DNA of 64,000 nucleotides from Flavobacterium franklandianum (GTDB lineage Bacteria > Bacteroidota > Bacteroidia > Flavobacteriales > Flavobacteriaceae): NCBI RefSeq assembly GCF_007097365.1, contig NZ_VJZR01000007.1:31922-95921 (forward strand). The letters run 5' to 3'. The notes beneath the pieces were generated by a model, which was not told where the DNA came from, ran no database searches, and worked only from the letters and a program-made list of their open reading frames with translations. A program made the translations under genes and the position numbers. Of the stretch, positions 18,793-27,351 are shown piece after piece; position 1 is the first letter of the stretch, and every line of letters starts with the position of its first letter.

Positions 18793-19902
18793 TTAGGTTA
18801 GTGATTCTGATTTACTTGCGGCACTATGCACCGTAGTATAATTAAGTTTTATTTTTAAGAAACGTTTTTCAAAATAATAATACGAAAGGTGTGCTACTAA
18901 AACTATTGCTACAACTACCGAAACATATATCATTATTTGCTTTAGCATTTGATTTTCGATATCCAATTTATTCAGCAAAAAGGACATGCCATAAATCACC
19001 AATGGATTGTAAACATAGAGTCCGAATGAAATTTTACCTAAATAATCAAACGTTTTATTTTCCAAGGAAATTAATCGTTTTGGATTTGCGATTTGGTTAA
19101 AAATTATAATCAAAGTGACTATTGAAATAATTTCATGATCAATTACTGAAGCTAAATGAAATTTGTTTAATGCCACGATCAAAAGTACCATCCAAGCCAT
19201 AGCTTCTATCCACCATTTACCGATGATCCATTTGATTTTTGGACTATTGTGATAAAACAAATAGGCACCCAATGCTCCTATGGTTAAGCAGCCAAATCGT
19301 GTGTAATGAAAAAAGGTTAGTACACCATATGGTACCCCAAGCAGTTTTAAACTTATTTTAAGTACTATGTAAAATATTGGAAAGATTACCAAAAAGCGAA
19401 ATAAAATTTTGGTTTTTCTAACCATCCACGGCCAAAAAGCATAAAATTGTTCTTCAACGCCTAGTGACCAATAATGCCCAATCATAAATACCAGATTTTT
19501 ACTTCCAACAACTGTTGCAAAAACACCAACGAAAGAATTTTTGAAATTGGGAAGGATAAAAATATAAAACAAAATAGGCCATTGAAGATTCTCTATGCCA
19601 TTTAGAAAAACAACAATAAAAAGGTACAGGTAGTACAGAGGCCAAATTCTTAATACTCTCCGCATATAAAATTTCTTTATATCGATAGTGCCAGTTTTTT
19701 CTATCTCTTTTAATAATAGATAGGTGATTAAAAATCCACTTAACGTAAAAAACATTGTCACTCCAAAATTTGCCAAATCCAATAACTCACTTTTTGGTAA
19801 TTTATAATAGTCCAATCGATTGTTTATATGACTAAAAACTACCGAAAGTGCTGCAATGGCTCGGATGCCGTTTAATCCTGGGAGGTAAATTTTATCATTC
19901 AT
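18793..19902 (-). CDS. acyltransferase-3 family membrane protein (OafA-like)
   Basis: 369 residues with about ten membrane segments. Signature YLPGLNGIRAIAALSVVFSH (the conserved His is in VFSH), then NFGVTMFFTLSGFLITYLLL, FYMRRVLRIWPLYY and GHYWSLGVEEQFYAFWPW. The last block is typical of the longer acyltransferase-3 subgroup without a C-terminal SGNH domain. It likely O-acetylates the glycan at the membrane. It differs clearly from the second acyltransferase at 15509, so the pair is not a recent duplication. Confidence 0.88.
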   Translation of the reverse strand: MNDKIYLPGLNGIRAIAALSVVFSHINNRLDYYKLPKSELLDLANFGVTMFFTLSGFLITYLLLKEIEKTGTIDIKKFYMRRVLRIWPLYYLYLFIVVFLNGIENLQWPILFYIFILPNFKNSFVGVFATVVGSKNLVFMIGHYWSLGVEEQFYAFWPWMVRKTKILFRFLVIFPIFYIVLKISLKLLGVPYGVLTFFHYTRFGCLTIGALGAYLFYHNSPKIKWIIGKWWIEAMAWMVLLIVALNKFHLASVIDHEIISIVTLIIIFNQIANPKRLISLENKTFDYLGKISFGLYVYNPLVIYGMSFLLNKLDIENQMLKQIMIYVSVVVAIVLVAHLSYYYFEKRFLKIKLNYTTVHSAASKSESLT

Positions 19903-19936
19903 ACACTCATTCTAAATTAAAAATTGTCTTTCCGAA

Positions 19937-20620
19937 TTATATAACATAGTTAAAATGGTGCCCTTTTGAAAAAGTTAAGAAAGTGGGGTCAAGCAAGATT
20001 GGTTTAACATTAAATTCAGAAGCAATTCTTGTAACTAGTTCTGTCTCACCCGGGCGATCCGAATTATCGACAAAAATGGTAAAATTATCAGCCATATTAT
20101 TCTTGATGAATTTCAAATTAGTGGCTCTACTCATCACATTTGTTTTTTGCCAAGCCGAAGGGCCATCCGATAATACTAAATCAAATTTTTTATCGCCGAT
20201 AGCCTCAAAAACAATCGAATTATTGTATTCGAAGGAAAGTTCTATATCAGTGCTTTTAACTGTTGGAGCACATACAAAATTCACATAATTAAGTAAATTT
20301 TCTTCTTTCAAAATTTTCTTGATAATTTCTTGCCATTCTGCACTTTCATCAACTGTGGTAATGGTGCAGTCTAGATTATTCATTTTAATTAATCGAGCCA
20401 CTATAATAGTTGAAATTCCTGAGCCAAATTCTAATACAGATGTTCTACTATTTACCACTATATCATTTGCCAAACAGGCCAAAAATCGAAATTTTAATGA
20501 GGAAGTTGTAAAGGGCAAATAACTCCCTTGATGGTATAATTTTTGAATTAAAAAAGCAGGAAGTTCCTCGTTTTTATGCAGGAAAAATTTTCTAAGAAAG
20601 TAATCTATCTTTTTTTTCAT
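19937..20620 (-). CDS. class I SAM-dependent methyltransferase-like protein
   Basis: 227 residues. The SAM-binding motif I is TSVLEFGSGISTIIVARLIK (about 60-79), with an acidic residue ending strand 2 in TVDESAEW and motif IV FDLVLSDGP. No membrane segment or signal. The fold is Rossmann-type, and the protein probably methylates a sugar or a glycan end, judged from its place among glycosyltransferases. Substrate unknown. Neighbouring genes are 17 and 34 nt away on the same strand. Confidence 0.72.
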   Translation of the reverse strand: MKKKIDYFLRKFFLHKNEELPAFLIQKLYHQGSYLPFTTSSLKFRFLACLANDIVVNSRTSVLEFGSGISTIIVARLIKMNNLDCTITTVDESAEWQEIIKKILKEENLLNYVNFVCAPTVKSTDIELSFEYNNSIVFEAIGDKKFDLVLSDGPSAWQKTNVMSRATNLKFIKNNMADNFTIFVDNSDRPGETELVTRIASEFNVKPILLDPTFLTFSKGHHFNYVI

Positions 20621-20637
20621 GGAAAGATTTTTTTTAA

Positions 20638-21801
20638 TTATTGTTGGGTTGTTTTATTTATTTTATCAGGTTGTACCGTTCTAAAATGGCGAGTAACTAA
20701 ATTACTATATAACTCCTTAATAGTATTTACATATCTTTCTTCGGTATAATTTTGTGTAGCTTTAAGAAACCCTTTTTGTCCGAATTCCTGACGTAATTGT
20801 TTGTTTTCACAAAGTGTTTCTAATTTGCTTGCTATGGATTTAACATCGTATTTTTCGACTAAAAAACCAGTCTCTTTATCATCAACGATGTATTTCATAC
20901 CCCCAACTTTTGTCGCTACTATGGGCAATTTATGAAACATCGCTTCGGCTAATACTAAACCAAAAGATTCATGAGATGATACTAACGAAAAAACATCAAA
21001 AATGCTATAATACAATGAAGTATCAGCTTGATAGCCCGCAAAAAAAACTTGTTTTTGAAGCCCTAAATTCTGAACTTGTTGGATGTATTTCTTTTTTTCT
21101 ACGCCATCGCCCACTAGAATTAACTTGACAGGTAATTGTTTTTTGACCAGTATTGCAAAAGCATTTATCAAATCTGAAAAACGTTTGTTAGCGTCATCTG
21201 TCATTCGACCTATAGATCCAATAACAATTTCATGCTCTGAAATATTCAGCTGTTTTTTTAGCATTATAGTTTCATCCAAGGAGACTGTTCTTGGTGTTGC
21301 GATACCGTTTGTAATAAGTGCTACTTTATTCTTGCCTATTTTCAGTGTATTAATCAAATAATTGGTAGCTGCTGGTGAAACTCCAATTACCTTATGTGCC
21401 AAAAGAGTAAGTGCTTTCATTAATAGATTTCCTTTCCAAGATCGCGTTTGTGGGTCTGAGGTTTCTTCCAGAATAATTATGGGAACACGCTTCCAAAAAC
21501 CGTTGATTGCAGCCATAGTTACGCCTTCAAAAATAGCTCCGTGAATGATATGTGGCTTAAAATTGGCTATAATTTTCTGCACTTTTAAATGTTGTTTTAC
21601 ATCTAAAAAATTAGTTAGACTACCTATTTCAATAACTTCAACACCATGTTTTCTAATTTCATCAGCAAACGATCCGTAAGAGTTAGTGCAAATAATTTTG
21701 AGCTCAAAGGTCGATTTATCTAATAGCTTAGCCATAGACAACCTTCTTCGTTCCACGCCGCCAGAACTTATGGTTTCGATAATATTGAGCACTCTAATCA
21801 T
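20638..21801 (-). CDS. glycosyltransferase family 4
   Basis: 387 residues. N-terminus MIRVLNIIETISSGGVERRR has the GGxE/GGVER glycine-rich loop of GT4. Donor domain: IGSIGRMTDDANKRFSDLI, LVGDGVEKKKYI, VFFAGYQADTSLYY, FSLVSSHESFGLVLAEAMF (the ESFGLVLAE EX7E motif) and PIVATKVGGMKYIV. A retaining GT-B enzyme acting on the lipid-linked oligosaccharide is expected. It overlaps the upstream gene by 8 nt. Confidence 0.92.
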   Translation of the reverse strand: MIRVLNIIETISSGGVERRRLSMAKLLDKSTFELKIICTNSYGSFADEIRKHGVEVIEIGSLTNFLDVKQHLKVQKIIANFKPHIIHGAIFEGVTMAAINGFWKRVPIIILEETSDPQTRSWKGNLLMKALTLLAHKVIGVSPAATNYLINTLKIGKNKVALITNGIATPRTVSLDETIMLKKQLNISEHEIVIGSIGRMTDDANKRFSDLINAFAILVKKQLPVKLILVGDGVEKKKYIQQVQNLGLQKQVFFAGYQADTSLYYSIFDVFSLVSSHESFGLVLAEAMFHKLPIVATKVGGMKYIVDDKETGFLVEKYDVKSIASKLETLCENKQLRQEFGQKGFLKATQNYTEERYVNTIKELYSNLVTRHFRTVQPDKINKTTQQ

Positions 21802-22858
21802 AGTATTTCTGATAAAGATTTTCTAGGTTCTTGACATAGTCGATTTCTGAGAATCTGTTTGCGACATAGGCTTTAGCATTTGCTCCTATTTCAGAGCGCT
21901 TTTCTTCCGGCATTTGGCAAATTTGAGATAATTTTTCAAAAAGTTCATTCTCATTATTGGGGTTAAAAAGCCAACCTGTTTTGTCTTCTTCAACAAACTC
22001 TGGGATTCCACCAACATTTGAACACAAACAAGGCAATCCTTGCTGCATCGCTTCTAGCACTGCAATTCCAAAACCTTCTGACAGAGAAGGCAGTACAAAA
22101 AGTGTGGCTTGTGACAAATATTTTTCGGGTTCGGCTGAAAAACCCACTATCTCCACTTTGTGCTGACAATTCAAATCTTTAATCAGTTTCTCCAAGTTTT
22201 CTCTTTCTCTTCCTTCTCCAACCAAAATTAGTCTGGCATTAGGGATTTCTAATTTCGAAAAGGTTCTTATTAATGCTTGCTGATTTTTTACTTTTTCCAA
22301 CCTGCCGACACAGACAATAGTAAAATCAGTGGGGATTGACCTTTTTGTTAGAGTCTGAATTCCCACAGGATTGTAAATCACTTCTCCTTTATCGTTTTGT
22401 ATTTCTTTGATCTCCATTAATTTTATTTTTACTGCTTTAGAGACGCAAATTACTTTATGACACAATTTGTACACTTGTCTAAAAACAAACCGAGCCTTTT
22501 TAGAATGTTTAGGAAATCCTATTTCCTCGGCAATAACTACTTTTACACCCGCAAGTTTAGCGGCAATAGTTCCGTGAAAATTGGCTTCGGCAGCTGCGGT
22601 ATGAACTAGATCGGGTTTGAGTTTTTTGAACCATTTGTATAAAATCCAAATATTTTTAAGATTGGAAATATTTGGTTTTTGGTTAAAAATAGTAACATTA
22701 AAACCTCTTGATAGAAGTGTTTTTTCAGCATGACCACCATAGCCAATGGCAGCAAAATAATAGTCATTATGAAGCAAATCAGCATCTTGTGCAAAAGAAA
22801 TGAATTTTCTTTCTTGTCCGCCAAAATCAAGTAATGTAGTAAGTCTTACTATTTTCAT
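21794..22858 (-). CDS. glycosyltransferase family 4
   Basis: 354 residues. N-terminus MKIVRLTTLLDFGGQERKFI. Donor domain IVCVGRLEKVKNQQALIRTF, LVGEGRERENLEKLI, VEIVGFSAEPEKYLS, FVLPSLSEGFGIAVLEAMQQ (EX7E) and LPCLCSNVGGIPEFV. It is a canonical GT4 retaining enzyme. It sits 7 nt downstream of wzx and is coupled to the next GT by an 8-nt overlap. Sugar unknown. Confidence 0.93.
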   Translation of the reverse strand: MKIVRLTTLLDFGGQERKFISFAQDADLLHNDYYFAAIGYGGHAEKTLLSRGFNVTIFNQKPNISNLKNIWILYKWFKKLKPDLVHTAAAEANFHGTIAAKLAGVKVVIAEEIGFPKHSKKARFVFRQVYKLCHKVICVSKAVKIKLMEIKEIQNDKGEVIYNPVGIQTLTKRSIPTDFTIVCVGRLEKVKNQQALIRTFSKLEIPNARLILVGEGRERENLEKLIKDLNCQHKVEIVGFSAEPEKYLSQATLFVLPSLSEGFGIAVLEAMQQGLPCLCSNVGGIPEFVEEDKTGWLFNPNNENELFEKLSQICQMPEEKRSEIGANAKAYVANRFSEIDYVKNLENLYQKYYD

Positions 22859-22865
22859 GTTTTTA

Positions 22866-24335
22866 TTACAATACGTTAGTTGAAAGTAAAATAGTATTCC
22901 TCTTTGTAAATCCCATAAATTTATTCTTGATAGTAATTACCAACTCTTTTTCGAAATAATAGATTATTATAGTATAAAAAAGACCGCCAAAAACTATCTT
23001 AATGCTAATGGCTACTAACAGCGTTGTATCGATACTATAGCTAACCAATACAATTGCCAGAGCCATTCCAAGAGACGCAAAAAGGACTCCTTTGAGTGTA
23101 TAAAACACTTCTGATAATTTAGTATTTAATTGTTTAATTGCAGTATTGTAAATAGGAAAAAACAAAAGCATACTTGCAATTAAATAACTCCAAGCTATTC
23201 CAAGAATCCCATAGTTGACTCCAATACTAAAAGCTATTATTAGTACAAAATTGACTAGCAATGAAACTTTAAAAGCGATATTCGCTTTCCCTAACGAATT
23301 ATAGATCATTCCGTTTAATGAAAAAATAGACTGAACCGCTCCCACCAAGCTTAATAGAGTAAGTACTGGAATCATTCCTGCCCAATTTGTTCCAAAAAGC
23401 AGCAGAATAAATTCTTTTGAAACTAAGGAAAGGCCAATCATAGCTGGGAAGGTAAGTAAAGCAATATACTTTATAATTCGAAGATAGTATCGCTTTATAG
23501 TTGCTACATCATTCTGTTTTTTTGAAAAGGCAGGAAACATCACTTTGGTAATTACCGAGGAAATATTGCGCAATGGTAATAACATTAAGGAATAAGCCCT
23601 TGAATATAAGCCTAATTCGGTACTTCCTAGAAGGCGAGCAATAATAAAATTATCAAAATTTCGGGACCAATAGTTTACCGATGTGTCCCCGAGCACATTC
23701 AAACCAAAACTAGAGAGTTCTTTTATTTTAACTTTATTGAAAACAAATGAAGGATGCCAATTTGATGCAAACCAGTACAATATTGAATTAGTGGCTGAGG
23801 TGACTAAAGTCATCCAAACAATAGACCAAACTCCAAACCCATTATAGGCTAAATAAAAAGCTAGAGTGTATCCCAAAATTATTGCAATCCAATTGAAAAT
23901 TACTTTTTGTTTGAACTTTAATTCACGAATTAGCAAATTAGATTGAACCGAAGTTAACGAGCTAATAATAAAAGAGAGGGAAATTACACGAATTAAAATG
24001 TTGATATCAGGTTGGTTAAAAAAATAGCTGATAAATGGTGCTGTAAAAAAAAAGAAAACATATAAAAACAGTCCAATTATTAAATTTAGCCAAAACACGG
24101 AAGAAAAGTGTTCTTCGTCTGCATCTATTTTTTGAACTAGTGCCACTCCAAAACCTAAATCAATAAACAAAGCAGCAAAATTAGTAAACATAGTCACCAT
24201 TGCTACTAACCCAAAAGCAGAGGGAGGCAAAATTCTAGCAAGAAAAACTCCAAAGAACAACAAGAGAACTTGCGATAAAATCTGGTCCATAAAAGCCCAT
24301 TTCAAACCGTTTTTTACTTTGTTTTTAAAAGTCAT
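22866..24335 (-). CDS. wzx: Wzx/WzxC-type lipid-linked oligosaccharide flippase
   Basis: About 489 residues with 12-14 membrane segments, MOP superfamily. N-terminus MTFKNKVKNGLKWAFMDQIL, then ARILPPSAFGLVAMVTMFTN, and FWLNLIIGLFLYVFFF, typical of WzxC-like flippases. It would turn the undecaprenyl-linked repeat unit from the cytoplasmic to the periplasmic leaflet for Wzy. A TTG four codons upstream (24347) could serve, but the ATG at 24335 is the natural start. It is in the middle of the operon, 31 nt after the preceding GT gene. Confidence 0.93.
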   Translation of the reverse strand: MTFKNKVKNGLKWAFMDQILSQVLLLFFGVFLARILPPSAFGLVAMVTMFTNFAALFIDLGFGVALVQKIDADEEHFSSVFWLNLIIGLFLYVFFFFTAPFISYFFNQPDINILIRVISLSFIISSLTSVQSNLLIRELKFKQKVIFNWIAIILGYTLAFYLAYNGFGVWSIVWMTLVTSATNSILYWFASNWHPSFVFNKVKIKELSSFGLNVLGDTSVNYWSRNFDNFIIARLLGSTELGLYSRAYSLMLLPLRNISSVITKVMFPAFSKKQNDVATIKRYYLRIIKYIALLTFPAMIGLSLVSKEFILLLFGTNWAGMIPVLTLLSLVGAVQSIFSLNGMIYNSLGKANIAFKVSLLVNFVLIIAFSIGVNYGILGIAWSYLIASMLLFFPIYNTAIKQLNTKLSEVFYTLKGVLFASLGMALAIVLVSYSIDTTLLVAISIKIVFGGLFYTIIIYYFEKELVITIKNKFMGFTKRNTILLSTNVL

Positions 24336-24366
24336 TTCTATTTTCAATGTGATTTATTTGGGTTTA

Positions 24367-25611
24367 TTAATTCAATATTTGTGACCATTTTTTTATAGTA
24401 GTATCATTAAAAAAATAGTCTTGAATTGCCAATTTATTTCTTCTGGATAGTTCTTTTTCAGATTTAAAATTCTCTATAACTAAGTCAGTTTTTGTGCTTA
24501 GTTCAGCAAAACTGTCTATCTCGTGGTAGTTTAATTTTGCTTTTTTGAAGGTTTTATAAGGCAACCAAGAACCTGTAATGACGACATTTGAGGCGTATAA
24601 TAATTCAAGCAAAGTGCTGCTCAAAGCATCAGAAACTGGGGTGTGAATAAAAATATCGGAGGCTAATCTAGAAACAGCCAATTCTTCATTTGTAAAAAAC
24701 TTTTCTAATATAACATACGAACAACCTATTGTTGGCAATACTTTATTTAGTTCTTTTGTGTATTTCTTTTTAGTAGATTTACTTATAGCGTAGTTTAAGT
24801 TGATAATTAAATGAAATTTATCTTTATTGCGGCACTCTTTTAAAGCAGTAATTATATTTAAATGATTGTTATAAGTGCTTCCGCTGTGTCCTATAAGTAT
24901 ATTTATTTTATCTGGGGCATACCTAAATTTTTCTTTAAATACAGCTATTTTTTTTTTATTTTCGTAATTCAAATCCATTTGAGTATAGATTTTTTCCTCG
25001 ATTGGAAACATAGCAATTTGAATTTTATCAAATAGATCCCGTCCAAATTTAGATAAGATTATTTCTCTTAATTCTAGCGATTGGCAAGTGATAGTAGTAG
25101 CTTTGTTAAGGGCTTTTTTTACAAAATAAAAATTCAGAATATCGTTGGTTCTTAATAAATCGGAACCCCAAAAAGAGCATACTATTTTTTTATTTTTTGG
25201 CACCAAGAAAAGTTCTCTTAAATAACTGTATTGCATAAAATGAAAATGAAAAGTATTAAAGTCTTCAAAATTTTTATTTTGAATAAAAAAGGCTTGCGCT
25301 TGAATTTGTTTGATGACAAAATGAAATACTTTTGGAATTTTACCTTCTACAAAAAGAATAAAAAAGCAGGTAGTATAGAAGTGTCTTGAGAAAAAGCAAC
25401 AGAAAAATGCCCGAAACATTGACAAAGCTGAAATTCTTTTGCTAATAGTTGCATTGTCATACATCCAAGTTTCATTGATAGATTCTTTATTTATTTCAAC
25501 ATAAAAAGGTGCAGTAATACTGAATTGAGTATCAAAACTTTTTAATGAAGCATATAAAAAAGACAGAAAATTATTTTGTCCAAGACCTAATACCAGTATT
25601 TTTTTATTCAT
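24367..25611 (-). CDS. GT-B glycosyltransferase, WecF/GT4-like
   Basis: About 414 residues starting MNKKILVLGLGQNNFLSFLY at ATG 25611; the longer frame needs a TTG. Features include HFHFMQYSYLREL, IVCSFWGSDLLRTNDI and INILIGHSGSTYNNHLNII, all reminiscent of WecF-type (GT56) fucosamine transferases and distant GT4 proteins. The C-terminal half has DIFIHTPVSDALSSTLLELL and NVVITGSWLPYKTFK, a plausible donor site. Likely a sugar transferase for the same repeat unit. Very AT-rich compared with the GT4 genes downstream. Confidence 0.72.
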   Translation of the reverse strand: MNKKILVLGLGQNNFLSFLYASLKSFDTQFSITAPFYVEINKESINETWMYDNATISKRISALSMFRAFFCCFFSRHFYTTCFFILFVEGKIPKVFHFVIKQIQAQAFFIQNKNFEDFNTFHFHFMQYSYLRELFLVPKNKKIVCSFWGSDLLRTNDILNFYFVKKALNKATTITCQSLELREIILSKFGRDLFDKIQIAMFPIEEKIYTQMDLNYENKKKIAVFKEKFRYAPDKINILIGHSGSTYNNHLNIITALKECRNKDKFHLIINLNYAISKSTKKKYTKELNKVLPTIGCSYVILEKFFTNEELAVSRLASDIFIHTPVSDALSSTLLELLYASNVVITGSWLPYKTFKKAKLNYHEIDSFAELSTKTDLVIENFKSEKELSRRNKLAIQDYFFNDTTIKKWSQILN

Positions 25612-25695
25612 AATGGGAATCAAAACTATATATTTTTTGTGCTATTCGCAGTTTACACTAACTATCACCAGTGGTTAATGGTAAAAGACTGTAAT

Positions 25696-25729
25696 TAAAA
25701 ATGATTTTTTTATAAAAAAATCATTTTTA
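25696..25729. repeat. 16-bp perfect palindrome with a 2-nt loop between operon genes
   Basis: TAAAAATGATTTTTTT (25696-25711) is the exact reverse complement of AAAAAAATCATTTTTA (25714-25729). It lies in the 248-bp gap between the aminotransferase gene and the next minus-strand gene. A hairpin here could weaken or stop transcription from the first gene into the rest of the operon, or protect an RNA 3' end. No separate U tract follows on the minus strand. Confidence 0.7.
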
Positions 25730-25859
25730 TTGATAGAAACAATAGCTTGGCTTGTGTAAATCCCATTTTTGGCAGCAAACTTCAGCCAAAACAATTTATC
25801 AATAAAAAAAAGAGTTCCACTTCAACTTTAGCAATTGTATTGTATATCAATAAAATAAT

Positions 25860-27113
25860 TTAGGAGGTTTCCAACCTGTTTTTTGTGAAAAAATTAACGA
25901 GCATATTGTCTTCAAAGAGTCTTTGTCTTTTGGGGAAAAGAGACTTAACTTTGATTTTCTTTTTGATTTTATTTTTAAATAGGCACTTAATAACATTTTG
26001 GATTCTTGCTTTTTCTTCTTCGGTAGTGTTTGATCCTGAAGGTAGGCACAGCCCTTTTGCAAATAAACTCTCAGCGATATTACCACCATAATAAGGAAAA
26101 TCTTTGTGTAAGGGTTGCATGTGCAACGGTTTCCATAAGAATCTTGACTCTATGTTTTCAGATTCCAATGCCAAGCGCAAATCATCACAATCTATTCCAT
26201 TAGTTTCGGATGGATTAATTGTTATTACCGACAACCAATGGTTAGAAAAGTAATCTTCATTTGGCACCTCAAATACAGAAACACCTTTCACATTCTCAAA
26301 CAGTTGTTTATAAAAGTTTTGCATTTTCCTTCTCAAATTTACAAACTCATCTAATTTTTCCATCTGACCCCGACCAATCGACGCACTAATATTACTCAAT
26401 CGATAATTGTAGCCGACTTCCGAATGTTCATAATGAATGGCTTTGTCTTTAGATTGTGTAGCCAAGAAAATGGCTCTGGATTTAATGTTTTGCGAATGAC
26501 TTACTAGAGCACCACCGCCAGAGGTGGTAATGATTTTATTCCCGTTAAACGACAAAACGCATAAATCACCAAAAACACCACATTTTTGACCTTTATAGGA
26601 ACTTCCTAAGGCTTCTGCAGCATCTTCAAGAATTGGAATTTGATATTTGTCTGCAACTGCTCTTATTTCTTCTATTTTATATGGATTGCCATACAAGTGA
26701 ACTGTAATTATTGCCTTTGGTTTATTACCCAATTTAATTCTATCAATAATTGCTTCTTCAAGCGCTATTGGGCAAAGGTTCCAGGTTTCAATTTCACTAT
26801 CGATAAAAACAGGAATGGCTTTTAAATATAAAATTGGATTGGCTGTAGCGGTAAATGTCAAAGACTGACAAATCACTTCATCTCCTGCTTTTATACCCAA
26901 AAGAATCAACCCTAAGTGAATTGCTGCCGTACCTGAAGATAATGCAGTCACGTGTACGTTATTACTCAAATATGTTTTTAAATCCATTTCAAATAAATCA
27001 ACATTGGTCCCCATGGGTGCAACCCAATTGGTATCAAAAGCTTCTTTAATAAACTTTTGTTCATTTCCTCCCATATGTGGAGATGATAAATATATTTTTT
27101 TTTGGTGGTTCAA
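25860..27113 (-). CDS. DegT/DnrJ/EryC1 PLP sugar aminotransferase (PglE-like)
   Basis: 417 residues. N-terminal KIYLSSPHMGGNEQKFIKEA and the aldolase-like fold motifs SSGTAAIHLGL, LTFTATANPI and ILEDAAEALGSSYKG (Asp about 164 binds PLP). The PLP lysine is about K193 in SFNGNKIITTSGGG. The sequence is of the type that aminates UDP-4-keto-6-deoxy-GlcNAc, fitting the PglF-type dehydratase at 37601 and the PglD-type acetyltransferase at 11630. The start appears to be TTG 27113, since the conserved KIYLSSPH lies before the first ATG. The C-terminus has about 35 extra basic residues (KNKIKKKIKVKSLFPKRQR). It is the first gene of the minus-strand operon. Confidence 0.92.
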   Translation of the reverse strand: MNHQKKIYLSSPHMGGNEQKFIKEAFDTNWVAPMGTNVDLFEMDLKTYLSNNVHVTALSSGTAAIHLGLILLGIKAGDEVICQSLTFTATANPILYLKAIPVFIDSEIETWNLCPIALEEAIIDRIKLGNKPKAIITVHLYGNPYKIEEIRAVADKYQIPILEDAAEALGSSYKGQKCGVFGDLCVLSFNGNKIITTSGGGALVSHSQNIKSRAIFLATQSKDKAIHYEHSEVGYNYRLSNISASIGRGQMEKLDEFVNLRRKMQNFYKQLFENVKGVSVFEVPNEDYFSNHWLSVITINPSETNGIDCDDLRLALESENIESRFLWKPLHMQPLHKDFPYYGGNIAESLFAKGLCLPSGSNTTEEEKARIQNVIKCLFKNKIKKKIKVKSLFPKRQRLFEDNMLVNFFTKNRLETS

Positions 27114-27293
27114 CTTGTAAAGATTAAAAAATAGTTAAATAGATTGCAAAATAAATTGAGATGTAAAAATATATAATTACTGCTAAAAAAAATTGCAGAA
27201 AATTTAAAGTTAATCATTTGATAACACTCCTTAAAATAACTGAAATCCTAGTAATAGCTGACATTAAAACATAACCAATGCTACATCTAAAAT

Positions 27294-27323
27294 AAAATAA
27301 AAAGGCCGCCAAATTGGCGGCCT
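27294..27323 (-). terminator. rho-independent terminator of the beta-helix T9SS gene
   Basis: AGGCCGCC (27303-27310) pairs with GGCGGCCT (27316-27323) across a 5-nt AT loop. Read on the minus strand, the GC-rich stem is followed by TTTTTATTTTA. It starts 29 nt past the stop at 27352. Confidence 0.92.
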
Positions 27324-27351
27324 AATTAAAGCTTAAGTGATAACTTGAAAG

